Shown: positions 45,301-56,400 of the stretch, piece after piece
Layout of the letters: each line of letters begins with the position of its first letter
How positions within the stretch are numbered: position 1 is the first letter of the stretch
DNA from: Odontesthes bonariensis
Taxonomy: Eukaryota; Chordata; Actinopteri; Atheriniformes; Atherinopsidae
Length of the DNA stretch: 64,000 bases
Reading direction: 5' to 3'
Assembly: GCF_027942865.1 (NCBI RefSeq)
Contig: NC_134528.1
Location: forward strand, 29,707,232-29,771,231
Made by a program: the position numbers and the translations under genes
Notes under the pieces: generated by a model
Told to the model about the DNA's origin: nothing
What the model saw: the letters and a program-made list of their open reading frames with translations, nothing else
The model's database searches: none

Positions 45301-47836
45301 AGCGAACCGAGGTAGGGGGGTTGGGCCAGACTATGTGCGGAGCCAAAATCTTTGGGCGGAAGTACGTAGGATGGCGTCGCCAGGCTATTTTATTTTAGTA
45401 AACGTTACCAAAACCAAGGTAACGTTTTGAACAACTTTTCATATTTTATGGAATAATTTGGTGTTATAATCATTGGAAACTACATATACAGATGACTTCT
45501 TAATGTGTATCTGGCTAAATCTGGGTCCGTTCCGGTCTGTTCCGGTGTTTAGGTACTCCCATAGGAAGGGGAACTGGGAGCTGGGAGCATAGAGCGGACT
45601 GCGACTAGTGTGAAGCTGTGGTTTCCAGGTGTACCCAGACGGGCTAATATGTCCCCCGTCCATTCCAGGAAGGTTTTTTTTGCACATTAGCTGCCCAACA
45701 GTAAGTGCTAGGATGAGGTTGTCAACTTTAAAGTGTTCAAAAATGTTTTCACGTGTTTAAAATATGTTAGGGTAAGCGTACCTATTAAGTCCATGCCAGA
45801 CTTTTGACATATTTTGACAAATTAAACAATAAATGAATTAAAAATTGGTACAAATTAATTATTGACACTTCAAATGAGACATTAGACTATCATTTTAACT
45901 AGAATGTTCTCACTTCAATTGGGGCGGTATATATTAAAAATGTCTGAAAAGCAGATTTGGTGGGCTTAATAGGTACGCGTGCCCTAACGCAATCTCTTAG
46001 ATATGGTTCATGCTAAAGAGAGTGTAATAAGATTTGTGATCCATAGTCCATTTACAGCCCATGAAATGTAATGCAATTTCCTCGCCCTTGATGGAAAACT
46101 TCATTCGGTCAGTTTAAGATTGTAGAATATATTCGTAAAAACCAACAACCGCAATAGGCTGAAATTCTATGACTGCATTGTGGGCCCGTTGTTGTCGTAC
46201 TACAACTTTTCCAACTATAAACTACAAAAAATGCATCAGATACTTTGCCCTGTTGTTCGATGTAGACTATAGAAGTGTGTGGGTGTGTGTGTGTGTGTGG
46301 GGGGGGGAAGGCTTATGAAGGCTAGGATTCTAAAACCACTAAAAAGGAAAGAATATTTACAAATCTAACTCTCAGTCTACTTCTTTGACTTCTGGGCCAG
46401 AAGTTACAGCCTGATGTGTCAAAGTTGCATCTGCACAGACAGTGGTTAGCATTCTTCTGCAGCTAGCTACTCTGGAAGATATCGCGCTGAAAGCTCTACT
46501 GGGTGTGGTCAGTAGAATCTCAAAGAGTCAAGCAAAATTCTGCTTTTACAGCCTCTTTGTGATGATCCACCTTAAAAAAAAAAAAAAAAGAGCAAAATCC
46601 ATCCTTTTCCTTAAACTTGACTCGGATTTCGGGACGACATGAACTCCACAAAAGCTAAACTTATGGAAAGCTGACATGAAGGCAGAGGTACAAACCCTGA
46701 TGAGGTCTGTATCAGAGAGGTTATGCAGAGCTGCTATTTGGCCTTGGCTCTCTCTGAGCATCTGGGAGCGCTCCTGGAGTTGGGCTAACCGTGCCTCCGC
46801 CTCTACGATGGCCGACCTCCTCTGCTCCTCAATGAAGAGCTCTGTGGCCTCCTGCTTCTCCGCCAGGTTTTTGATCAGGGTGGAGAATTTAACGGTCACC
46901 CAGGCTGAAGTCTGCTCAAGAGTCACCTGTCGATGGAAAATGCTCAATTACATGTCTGCGGTGTGGTTATTAGCGTCCTATCGTAACTCTTTGATCTACC
47001 CACACAACATCTGGAACGACTAAAAAGGCTCTTGATCTCTGATTCTAATAGCAAACGAGTTCAGAGAGATCCCGAGCTCAAAGTCACACAAAGTCGCCTT
47101 CCTGGCGTATTGAGAAAGAGTAATCCATTTGCAGCCTATGTTTTACTTTCATGTAAAAACTTAGAAGTCACCTTAGCCTGATTGATGTTCTCTGCCAAGT
47201 CATTTATACTTTTCTGGGTCTCCTCGAGGACTTTTTCCACCTCCTTGCTCTTTCTTTCCAGCAGCAACTGTGAAGAGAACACATCAGTTTGCGAGAGTAC
47301 TTTTCAAAACACAGAACTGCACAGCAGCCCCCACTTTACCAGCGGGAATAAAGTGGAAGTTGTTCTGACTGGACTCAGCAGTCTGTGGCGGCATTGTGTT
47401 GATGTACCTCTTGATTTTCCCTCTCAGCCTCCAACAGGACTTTGTCGTGGTTCATGCATTCTGAGATGCCGCATTCGCAGCACACAGACATTTTGTCCTG
47501 CCTGCAGTAATAAACCAGCGGCTTCTTATGGCGATCGCACAGCAGCATGGCTCTGGCCCCGTCGCTTCCCCTTACCAGAGGCTCCCTGCAGGACAGGTTG
47601 CTGCTGTTTGCGGCCTCAGTCAGCACAGACAGGGACACATTACGTTTGAGAACGGGCCTGGTGGTGAACTCCTCTTTGCAGATGGGGCATTGGGGGTAGA
47701 TGTCAGACTTGCTCCTGGAGTCCCAGTACTTGGTGATGCAGTTTTTACAGAAGGTGTGACCGCAGGGGATGGTGACAGGGTACCTGAAGCGGTCCAGGCA
47801 TATGATGCAGTTTAGGTTTGAATTCTGAGACTCCAT
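39400..47836 (-). CDS. TRIM E3 ubiquitin ligase (RING, B-box, coiled coil, SPRY), TRIM47/65 group
   Basis: This is a predicted cytosolic E3 ubiquitin ligase. Seven coding exons fit in phase (5' to 3'): 47836-47408, 47267-47172, 46926-46692, 44341-44171, 44007-43819, 42636-42419 and 39708-39400. They total 1647 nt, 548 residues. The RING lies at about residues 10-60 (CIICLDRFRY, CGHTFCKNC, CPICKEEF), and a B-box2 at about 100-135 (CDRHKKPLVYYC, CCECGISEC). The coiled coil is encoded by the usual 96-nt exon and a following 235-nt exon. PRY/SPRY lies at 374-548 (NGQHYWELEV, AYLGV, WIGEGVSITLC). The third exon's donor was set at GTTT|GTACCT because it fixes the phase with the next exon. A donor 4 nt earlier would need an extra short exon. 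The neighbours (wbp2 and mrpl38) point to TRIM47 or TRIM65; the length is nearer TRIM65 (about 517 in human). Introns carry nested transposons. Confidence 0.88.
40912..41945. mobile_element. TTAA-target element II nested in element I
   Basis: The element is 40916-41941, flanked by TTAA at 40912-40915 and 41942-41945. It begins AGCTGCCGTCGGCAGG and ends CAGACCGCAGCT, closely related to element I. It holds copy B of the RecQ-fragment element. Confidence 0.7.
40957..41574 (+). mobile_element. Copy B of 600-bp TAGCCTGG element with RecQ helicase fragment
   Basis: The element proper is 40966-41565, exactly 600 bp like copy A. It has TAGCCTGG and CCAGGCTA ends and a perfect 9-bp duplication, GGAAAATTC, at 40957-40965 and 41566-41574. 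The helicase stretch is open and ends at the same stop. It differs from copy A by a few residues (ECLVNFVSGKDVVALLPTGF). It is the innermost member of a nest in the TRIM gene's last intron. Confidence 0.85.
42673..43250 (+). mobile_element. 3' end of an L2/CR1-group LINE
   Basis: An open frame to 43044 encodes the thumb/C-terminal part of a reverse transcriptase ORF of fish LINEs (HYIPVLKSLLWLPVSHRIDF, TKHGEAAFSCYA, FKSRLKTFLF). A 3' UTR follows, ending GCACTTTGAACTG and ATATAAATAAATTTGAC with short TTGACT repeats as the tail. It is 5' truncated, lacks a catalytic YXDD and is not functional. It inserted in a TRIM intron, opposite to the gene. Confidence 0.8.
43251..43818. other. TRIM intron, nothing recognised
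   Basis: This is intron sequence between the LINE tail and the TRIM exon at 43819-44007. The stretch 43620-43760 is less AT-rich and open in one frame but matched no family that I know. Confidence 0.4.
44581..44628 (+). repeat. Decamer tandem repeat GGAACGGACC
   Basis: About five units of ACGGACCGGA lie next to the left end of the 44551-45560 element. The right arm (45526-45550) has only about two units, so the array has expanded on one side. Confidence 0.9.
44803..45396 (-). mobile_element. Copy C of TAGCCTGG element with RecQ helicase fragment (inverted)
   Basis: The element proper is 44812-45387 (576 bp), in reverse orientation to copies A and B. It has a perfect 9-bp duplication, TTTTATTTT, at 44803-44811 and 45388-45396. 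It lacks a short segment near the GAGCTAGAGCCTCGCGAG stretch of copy A. The helicase stretch, read on the minus strand, keeps [15 protein letters not shown] and matches copy B more than copy A. Confidence 0.85.
45569..46691. other. TRIM intron with a small MITE and a GT run
   Basis: The only structures seen are the 221-bp palindromic element at 45767-45987 and a (GT)n/poly(G) tract at about 46278-46308. No exon is needed here if the exon at 46692-46926 uses its GTACCT donor. Confidence 0.45.
45767..45987. mobile_element. Small palindromic MITE
   Basis: The left end TTAGGGTAAGCGTACCTATT is mirrored by the right end AATAGGTACGCGTGCCCTAA with few changes. It is 221 bp, AT-rich inside, with no ORF. 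TA could be the target, but this is not decided. Confidence 0.65.
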
Positions 47837-48880
47837 CTTAGGAGATAAAAACATACGCCTCTGTTAAGAAAAAAATAGAAAAAAGTATTTAGAAGTTGGT
47901 CATGGTTTGACAGATTTCAAGAGGTTTGTTTAGTAGAAATTACCAACAGAATAGTAAGCACTGATATTCAGTCATGCAGGTAGTCACAGGGGCTTTTAAA
48001 ACTGCCATATTTTTCTTCCTAGTTCCAGTTAGGAGACAAGAGTGCAATAATCAAACGGCTACAAAACGCTATGCCCAGGTGACAACATGAGCCACCACAC
48101 AATAACTTAGCCAAGTGAAAGGGAAGGCTAACTGTTAGCTGCCGTTAGCCTACATTTAAGTGATTTTATTAGCTGGGACTCTTTGGGGCAATATTAGTCG
48201 GACTATTAAAACGGTTGCTCAATTCAACTCTAAATTTAAGCTCATTAAAACACTCACCAAATTTATATAACACAAACAAGACACAATAACAATACCTACC
48301 ACTTCGGCAGACGCATCCGTGCAGACAATATCTGAACGTGCGAATACGGAGAGTCGCTCCCTGATGACGACATACGTAAAAATGATGCATTCACGTGTTG
48401 TTGAGATTATGATTTTTTTTTTTTAAGTACTACATTGTTTCATGTTGGCAACCGTGTTGCATTCAAGTGTTGACTTCTGACATTGTAGCCGTTTATGTTT
48501 GCTCAAAATATCCCCTTAAAACGCTTCAAGTTTTTTTTTTTATAGTCCAGAGAAGTGACATGCTCATGCTCTTTGTCAACAGGTTTTACAATGAATTCAA
48601 TAAATGTAATCAGTCGCTACTGAGTGAGTCAGACATTTTTTAAATAAAAAAAGGTTGCATAAGGCCCGACGGGAAGAAGCTTATTTTGATACTACTTGCA
48701 CACTATTACTTTGATATGAAATCAGATTACTTCAATATTATTTTAATATGGGAAGCATAATTTGTGTAAACATCTAAGTGTAAATAAAATGTGATTACCC
48801 GAACAAAAAAAATCCTGGTCGTAACCTGTAATCCTTGACCATAGTAATCTATTTTTGCCATGTGATTACATATTCTTTAT
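47837..48880. other. TRIM 5' side and upstream spacer
   Basis: This is sequence upstream of the TRIM start codon. It probably holds a 5' UTR exon and the promoter near 48150-48370, where a few CG-containing words cluster. No other gene was recognised. Confidence 0.4.
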
Positions 48881-48899
48881 TACATGTAATACGTTATCA

Positions 48900-50160
48900 G
48901 TCAAATTGACCCGGGACATATTTGGGGCTTTAAAAACATATTTAACAAAAAAATTTAATTTCATAAACCATTAACATATATTGTCTTTATCTCAATTTCA
49001 AACAACTGAGATAATATATGTTTAATGAATACAATCAGTCTCTACTAGAACACAATTAACAATGGAAGTGTGACTACTCTTTTTGTCATAAGGTTATAAT
49101 TGATGTTAAAAATCTACTATACTCAATACTTGGGTGTCATAAATCCTGCTTATCTTGGAGAATACACGGAAGCTCTTCAGAGACATTGTGACTCTAAAAA
49201 TTGCTCTCCCTGCCTCAGCATCCCACAGACTTCCAGTCGACTCCCCTCTTGACCTGTAGACACCAGCAAGGATGAGGATGCCAAAGTAGGCATGCAGATG
49301 CATGATGTCTATCTCTTTCCACTGGTCAGCAAAAACACGTCTCCCCTCAAAATGAGTCATATCCAGAAAGATTTTCTGAACTGAGTCAGGAATCAGCAGC
49401 TCAAAGGATGACTTGATATCCTGAACATAAGTAAGAACATAAGAACAAAATCGTGTGGGCCCTGGTACCATCCGTATTATGTTAGCAGCTGAGCGAGGGT
49501 GGGGGGGGGGCTCTCTCACTGGGGATGAAGACCATTCAATTTGTCCATTCTTAGACAAATATGTCTTTGAGGCTTTCCAGTGGCTGGCTCTTGGGTTGCT
49601 CCAGCGGCCACCTGTGGTGCATATTCCGCGAGAAGGTCATCTTCAATCTCATATTCAGATTCAGATCTAAATTATCCTCATATTTGGAGACATCTTCCTC
49701 TTCCACATCGCTATGTGCCTGACTCTCTTCAAATATGAGTTCCAAAGTCCTCTGGCAGCTAAATCTTTTGGTCATACTGATGCTGGAAGACTGAACTGGG
49801 ATTTAGAGGCATTTATCTCTTTGTCTCACCCCCTTCATGTGCAGGTGTAAAGCATAAAGTGCGAGAAAATTGTTGATTTTTACGATGTTATGGAATAACA
49901 TCTAAAAAAGAAAGTGAGAACAAACAGCTTCTGTGTGCTTTGATGATAATAATGTAACATTGTGTGTGTCTCTGTGTATGTGGGTCAAAATGACCCGAAT
50001 ATCATATGAAGGATGTAAATGTGTGGGGGTATAGTAGCATGTGTGCTAAAAAAAAAAAAAAATATCTGTACATGTTTATCACAGAAAAGCTAAGGCCATT
50101 GAGTTTCAGGTAGAAAAAATGAAACGGGTCAATTTGACCCGAATACCATTGAAGGGTTAA
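48900..50160 (-). mobile_element. Decayed piggyBac-like transposon
   Basis: On the minus strand, 49775-49551 (acidic N-terminus) and, after a frameshift, 49558-49106 encode the N-terminal and early catalytic part of a piggyBac-type transposase (DMTHFEGRRVFADQWKEID, YFGILILAGVYRS). The C-terminal half is missing. The right end reads CGGGTCAATTTGACCC...CATTGAAGGG followed by TTAA at 50157-50160. A matching TCAAATTGACCCGGG lies near 48902-48916. The left boundary is approximate. Confidence 0.75.
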
Positions 50161-50183
50161 GAGACAGCAAGTTCAAATCGTGG

Positions 50184-50399
50184 CAATGGCACTTCCGGTG
50201 GCAACCTGAGCTGCCACGCATCACAGACAGTCAACACTCACAGAAAATAAAAATAAATACATTAAAAAGACACCGGCACCCCGTGGCAGTTACAACAGAG
50301 GCTGATAGATTCTGTGGGGGTCCGGTTTGTGATTTTCACCCAGTGGCAGCTGCCTCTGCAAAACTGTGGCAGCTCAGGTTATCACCGGAAGTGCCATTG
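50184..50399. repeat. Inverted repeat next to the mrpl38 promoter
   Basis: The arms at 50184-50217 and 50366-50399 are 34 bp each and differ by only a few bases (CAATGGCACTTCCGGT... and its reverse complement). They lie about 100 bp upstream of the mrpl38 start codon. The arms contain ACTTCCGG, an ETS-type word. It may be a small MITE or a promoter hairpin. Confidence 0.6.
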
Positions 50400-50496
50400 C
50401 TAGTTGCCACTGACACGATTTGAGGTCGCCTGCTGCTTTTTTTCTCCCCTCGGCCACCGTATATAGTTAAAAAAAAAGGAAAGATATTATTCCAAG

Positions 50497-53400
50497 ATGG
50501 CGCTGCGCACGGCTCGTACCACCGTGTTACGAGCTGGGACAGATTTAAGGGTCAACAACGCGAGAACGTTTGTTACAACAGGTACTGTAACAACTCTGCT
50601 GAATAATATTTGGTTTACGTTTTTAAAATTTGAGTTTGGGCTTCTTGCTTGAACAATGTCACATGTTCGGTACGAATTTGAAGCCAAGCCCTGTTACGTG
50701 CTGTCCTCCTCCGGGCTGACAGACATGCACCAAACTCCATGGACAGAAGTGACAATTCCACTAAGAGGATGGAAAAGCCAAGCATTTCTCAATAATGAGA
50801 CTTAGTTGTGCCACTCTGACTTTTTAGACAAACAAAGCAGTGACACTAAAATGAGTGAAATAAAAAGGATGAATGAACATATAGTAGCCTAACAACTGTC
50901 ATCTGCAATCACCATGAGAGAAGTCCGTCTGTAAACATTCAAACGAGACATAATTCTTTGTAATGTGGAGACTTCTGAAAACAGAATCAAGTAAAAAAGA
51001 TACCGAACCCTGTTTCAATCCTAAGGTTTTATGTGTCAGTTATTTAAAAAATGAATAAATAAAAATCATATGATCCTTATCAGGTCTTTAAATTTGGTAA
51101 CCACGACCTCAAAACAACAACATATAGGCGTATTACACTGTGTCATTGTTTAACAAAAACGAACGATAAATTGATGTAATTGTTTACAGCATGATGTTAT
51201 CGGTCTGATATAACAGAGGAGGAATGTTGGTCCCCTCTTCTTTCCACTGTTGTGTCAGTACATTTAGCTTTTGCATGATCTCATTCAGGCTGAGGTCTGG
51301 ACCATTGATTCTTTTCTTTTTCAGTCATTCTGTTGTTGATCTGCAGCTGTGTTTGGGATAATTGGGCCTCATGCCAGAACCGTTCATACGCACAGATTTG
51401 TTCTTAAATCGTCCGTACGAGTGATTTAAGAGAATTTGCGCATTCACCAATCTTTTCGTATTTTACGTTTTCTTTCAGGTACGAACGGAATTTACGAGTG
51501 ATCCAGACCTGTCGTAGGAGTTTCCTAAAATAGTCCGCTGTTATTCCAATCAAGCTTGCTTGACTAATGGATTGTATATTTAATTACTTTGAAGCAATCA
51601 TAAATAAATATATACATTATACCCCATAATGATGCTGACATTATTCTGTCTGTCTTAAATTATGCACTAATTGAAGGTTAATTTGAATCTGTATATAACA
51701 AGGTCAATGGGAAGCGTAACCAGCAGCTGACTTTCTACTTTTGGATGCCTTAGCGCGTCAGGCTCTTGGAAGACACCATGTAGAGACAGACGAATGGCTG
51801 ACATCGCAATTTAGATTGCCAAGGACTGTGCTGCTGCAGATATGCAGCTTGCTAGAGCCACAACTCCAGAGAGAAACACGCCGATCAAACCCAATTCCAC
51901 CACACGTCCAGGTCCTCAGCACTCTTGGATTTTTGGCCACTGGAGCCTTTCAGAGGGAGATGGGAGACAGATCGGGGGTGTCCCAGTCCTCTGTGAGTCT
52001 TGCGCTCCCCTTGGTCATCAAAGCTCTCATCACATCAGATTTCCATACACCGCTGTCCAACAAGTACAAATTAAGAGGGGCTTTCATGCCGCGGCTGGAC
52101 TGCCAAACATAACCGGAGTAATAGACTGCACACATATACGCATCAAAGCACCACTGAGCTGAAGGCCAGGTGGGTGCAAACTGCTCTATAGCCCAGAGAA
52201 GGCATACCAGATTTGCACAATATTGCCATGAACGAGGGTCTCCACCTGAACCAGCCCAGGCAGACCAGAAGGTGTGGTGCCAGAAGACCCCCCTCATGGA
52301 CCACCCCATCAAAGAGCCATCATGATGAGGCAACAGCTGATTGCACGGCTTTAGTTGCAGTCATCGAGCGCCTGCCCATGGCGAGACGTTTTTTTTTATT
52401 TTTTTAAAGCCATTTTCATATTAAACCATTTCTTCTTTAATTCGGTGACATTACGAACTACAGGTGACACGGAATTAACAGCACTCGTAGTCCTGTAATT
52501 CCACTGCTGACACTGCTAAAAATGGCAGATTTTCCTTTCTGGATCTCTGAAAGCAGAACTTCAGTCTCAGAGCCCCTAAAGTTGTTCTTTTTGCACCTTG
52601 ATGCCATTCTCATGACTCAACACTCAACACTTCCTGGCACAGGAGAGAGGAAGCACAGCCTTATATGGTATCATTTTGGGCGTGGAGTATGCAAATTTAC
52701 TATCCTCGTGCACGTGCACTTAAATACGCACGGGTGGCATTCATCATTTACGCAGGTAATTTACACACTTTTTCCCAAGTTAAGAGCGTTTGTTGAATCT
52801 GACGTGGCGTGTTCGTACGAGACCTTCGTACGAAAAAAGTAAAAGAAATTTAGAATAAAAATACGAAAATGTTCTTGCATGAGGCCCATTGTCCTGTTGA
52901 TGAGCCAGTTTCAGCCCAGCTTTAGCTGTCGGACAGGCGGCCTCACATCTGACTCTAGAACACTTTTGGTATCCAGAGGAGTTGATGGTGGACTCAATGA
53001 CTGCAAGGTGCCCAGGTCCTGTGGCTGCAGAACAAGCCCAGATCATCAGCCCTCCACCACCGTGCTTGACAGCTGGTGTGAGGTGTTTGTGCTGATATGC
53101 TGTGTTTGGTTTTCTCCAAGCGTGCTGCTGTGCATTATGAGCAAACATCTCCACTTTGTTACAGAGGTCTTGTGGTTTGTTCAGATGTAACTTAATTGAC
53201 AAACCTAAGCTGTGCTGCCATGTTCTTTTTAGAGAGAAGAGGCTTTCTCCTGCAGCCCTTCCAAACAAGCCATACTTGTTCAGTCTTTTTCTAATTGTGC
53301 TGTCATGAGCTTAAACATTTAAGATGCTAACTGAGGCCTGTGGAGTCTGAGATGTAGCTCTTGGGTTTTTTTGTTAAACACACACCTGAATGCTCCAGAC

Positions 53401-56400
53401 CAGCAAACTGCCAAAACCTCTGCTTTTGTAGAGGTGCTCACACTTACTGATGATCAGTTTATCAGGTGAATTTTTCATTAAGAGGTCCACACTAATTGTC
53501 TAATTTCATGACCTGATAAAGACCAGATCATTTTATTGTTCTGATACAAAAGAAGCTTCGAACGGAAAGAGAGTTTGCTATGTCTATGTATAATTAAAGT
53601 ATTAAACGGACAACATGAGAATCATTTTTGCTCTGTAACTTGATCTGTTGGGCTTGTTTCCTCTTTCCCAGTTTTCCTCTGCAGACGGGTACCTCCGCTG
53701 GCTCCCATGCCAAATGAGGATATTGACGTTGCAAACCATGAGTCATTAGAGAAGTATCGCAGCTACACGCGTTACTTCAAACAAGCTGAGGAGTCAAAGA
53801 ACAAACCTGTGTTGTGGAAGACTTACAGGAAGTATGTGGAGGAAGCTGATCCTGAGCATGGTGAGGAACAAAATGCAAAGCTGCTTCTGACAGGCCCTGA
53901 TGATGGGAACAGAGAGGAGTTGAATTTACCAAAGAGTTTTGTTGTGCTTGAAGGTGCTGAGCGAGTGGACATCGGACTGCCGTACTATCGACCCAGAAGT
54001 CCCAAAGAAGTGAAGGAGAGGAGGCAGGTGATGAAGGACAACAAGAAGAACGTTGAGTTGGAGAGGTCCACTCGTCTGCGCACTCGTGAGCTCATTAATG
54101 CTGGGAGAGAAACTTCAGTTTCTAACTCATCTTTTAGTCACTGCGGTTGACGCATCTCTTTTCCCCACCAGTGAAGATCTCCCTGGATCGAGTGCAGGAA
54201 ACTTGGGAGAAGAGCAGCGGGCCGTTTCACATAATGAGAATGGCAGACCACTATGGGATCTTCAAGGATATTTTCCCAAAGGCTTATTTTCTACCTCAGG
54301 CCACACTCCGCATCTGCTATGGCCAGGACAACAGTGGTCATGTGTATTATGGGAATCAGCTTACCCCGACTGAAGTATGTTGAAATGGATAGAAGAATTT
54401 AAAAAATAAATAAATAAAAAATCTTCTCTTGACTATTTTCTTCTTCTTTTTTTTCTCTAGGCAGCGTCCGCCCCACAGATCAGCTTCGACTCAGAGGAGG
54501 GTTCCCTGTGGACCCTCCTGCTCACCTCTCCAGGTCAGTTATGGCTTTCACGAGAGACTTATTATACCGGAATAGTGAGGGACACTGTTTCAGAAGCAAA
54601 ATGGTCCACCTACATTTAATAACATGTCATCTTTTTCAGATGAGCATCTTCAGGATAATGAGGCAGAGTACATCCACTGGCTTGTGTAAGTGCTTCAAGT
54701 CAACAATGAATTTTGCACAGAAGTCCACATAATCCTCAAAAAGTATAAATGTCAATGCAAAACAAAATGAATTTTGGAAAAGTTTGCCTGTAACTAAAGT
54801 GTTGAAACCCATGTCTCTGCAGGGGGAACATACCAGGCAGGGCTGTGCAGGCTGGAGAGGAGCTGTGCCACTATCTGCCCCCCTTTCCCGCCAGAGGAAC
54901 AGGCTTCCACCGCTACATTTACATCCTCTTCAAGCAGGAGAGAGCCATTAACTTCCAGGAAGATGTCTGGCCGTCGCCATGGTGAGCGGCATACTCGGCA
55001 TACTTCGAACATGAAGTGCTGTGTAAAATCGTAGGACTTGCTAGCCATTTAGTGGGTGCACCTTTTAAGCTGTCATTTCCAGGCCTCATTTCCAGCGCTA
55101 GATTTTTGTCCTGGGACTTATTGGGAGTGAAATTTAGAAATATCTGTCTACGAGGCATAAATGAGAGGGGCATGCCACAACGTAGCTTGCTTTTAAAGCA
55201 ACATGAGGAGTGTTAAAAGTACGTACCTCTGACTACCTTTTAAAGTACACAGACCTTTCTTATGCACATTACCAGGTGTGAAACCACCCTGGAGAACATC
55301 CTCCAGGGCTGAGATTCTGCAGTTTACAACTTTGTTTTCCAGCCCGGCACCACAACATTTTGCTTTGCGGAGCCATGTCATCCGCTAAGGACTAGATGAT
55401 AGCATACTTTCCACATGACGGATAAATCACAAGTTAAAAAAAAAAGACGTTTGCATAACAAATAAAGGCACGGAAAAGAAAGGAAACACTACGCTAGAAT
55501 GCAGCAAAGTCCCAAGACAACACTGTCAGAGGAAGTGAAGAAAAAGAGTTAACGTGTACGAACATGACATGGGACAACAAAAAATGCTGGATTGGGTTTT
55601 ACTGCTGGAGAGAGCAGTAAATTCAGTCATTCAGGCCATTCAGCCCCGACGGTCCAGCTGCTGCTTCCACAACCTGCACCACACCTGGACTGGATCTCTG
55701 AGTTTCCTGAATGGATTTCAAAATAATGCATCGATGAATAAAATGGAGACCTTATATGCTTTACACTTTTCAAACTTATTAGAAAAACTTTTGAATATTA
55801 CAGGAATAGCCAAGATTTAGGCTTTATGAAACCAACTTTGTTTATAATTCAAAATTAGAGAGAAAAAACTTTTCCTGAGATAGATATAGATATATATATA
55901 TATTTTTTTCTTTTTTTTTTTAAATGTTGAATAAAACTAGCCTACATTACATTCACACCATAACGCCTTAATAACACTTTTCCACAGTAGAATGCATGTT
56001 TACGTTAGCCTAGAAGGCTAGCATAGTGTGAGTAGTTAGCTACTACTTTCTCTCTGGGTGGTGAAATAACTTTTGATGTCCCTTTTCTTTTTCAGTGACA
56101 TTTTCTATTTGCAAAGCAGAAACGTGGGCAAAAATGTTGAGATCAAACGAAATATTAATGTGAGGATTTACTTTCATGATTTTGGCCTGTCAGCAACAGC
56201 CAATCTGATATTTTACCGTCAATCCAGCGTTTAACAGCCACTCTGCCACACAGCGCGTCTCCTCGTCGGCAGCGATGACGAGAGGGGCTCCATACCTTCA
56301 TGTGCTGATCCTTCAGCCAATCAAATGGCAGCATATCTAACCTTGTTGCAATGCAGGTTACACTGAACATTGCGATGAGACGGCAGGTTGGAAAAATAGT

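Larger units (their letters stand above)
44543..45568. mobile_element. 8-bp-duplication element with decamer repeats, split by copy C
   Basis: The element is 44551-45560. It starts GGGAGTACCTAAACACCGG and ends with the exact reverse complement. The duplication ATAGGAAG lies at 44543-44550 and 45561-45568. Arms pair over about 140 bp, including CAGATTTAGCCAGATACACA. An 8-bp duplication fits hAT-type elements. No transposase is present. The middle is interrupted by the RecQ-fragment element (copy C). Confidence 0.75.
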
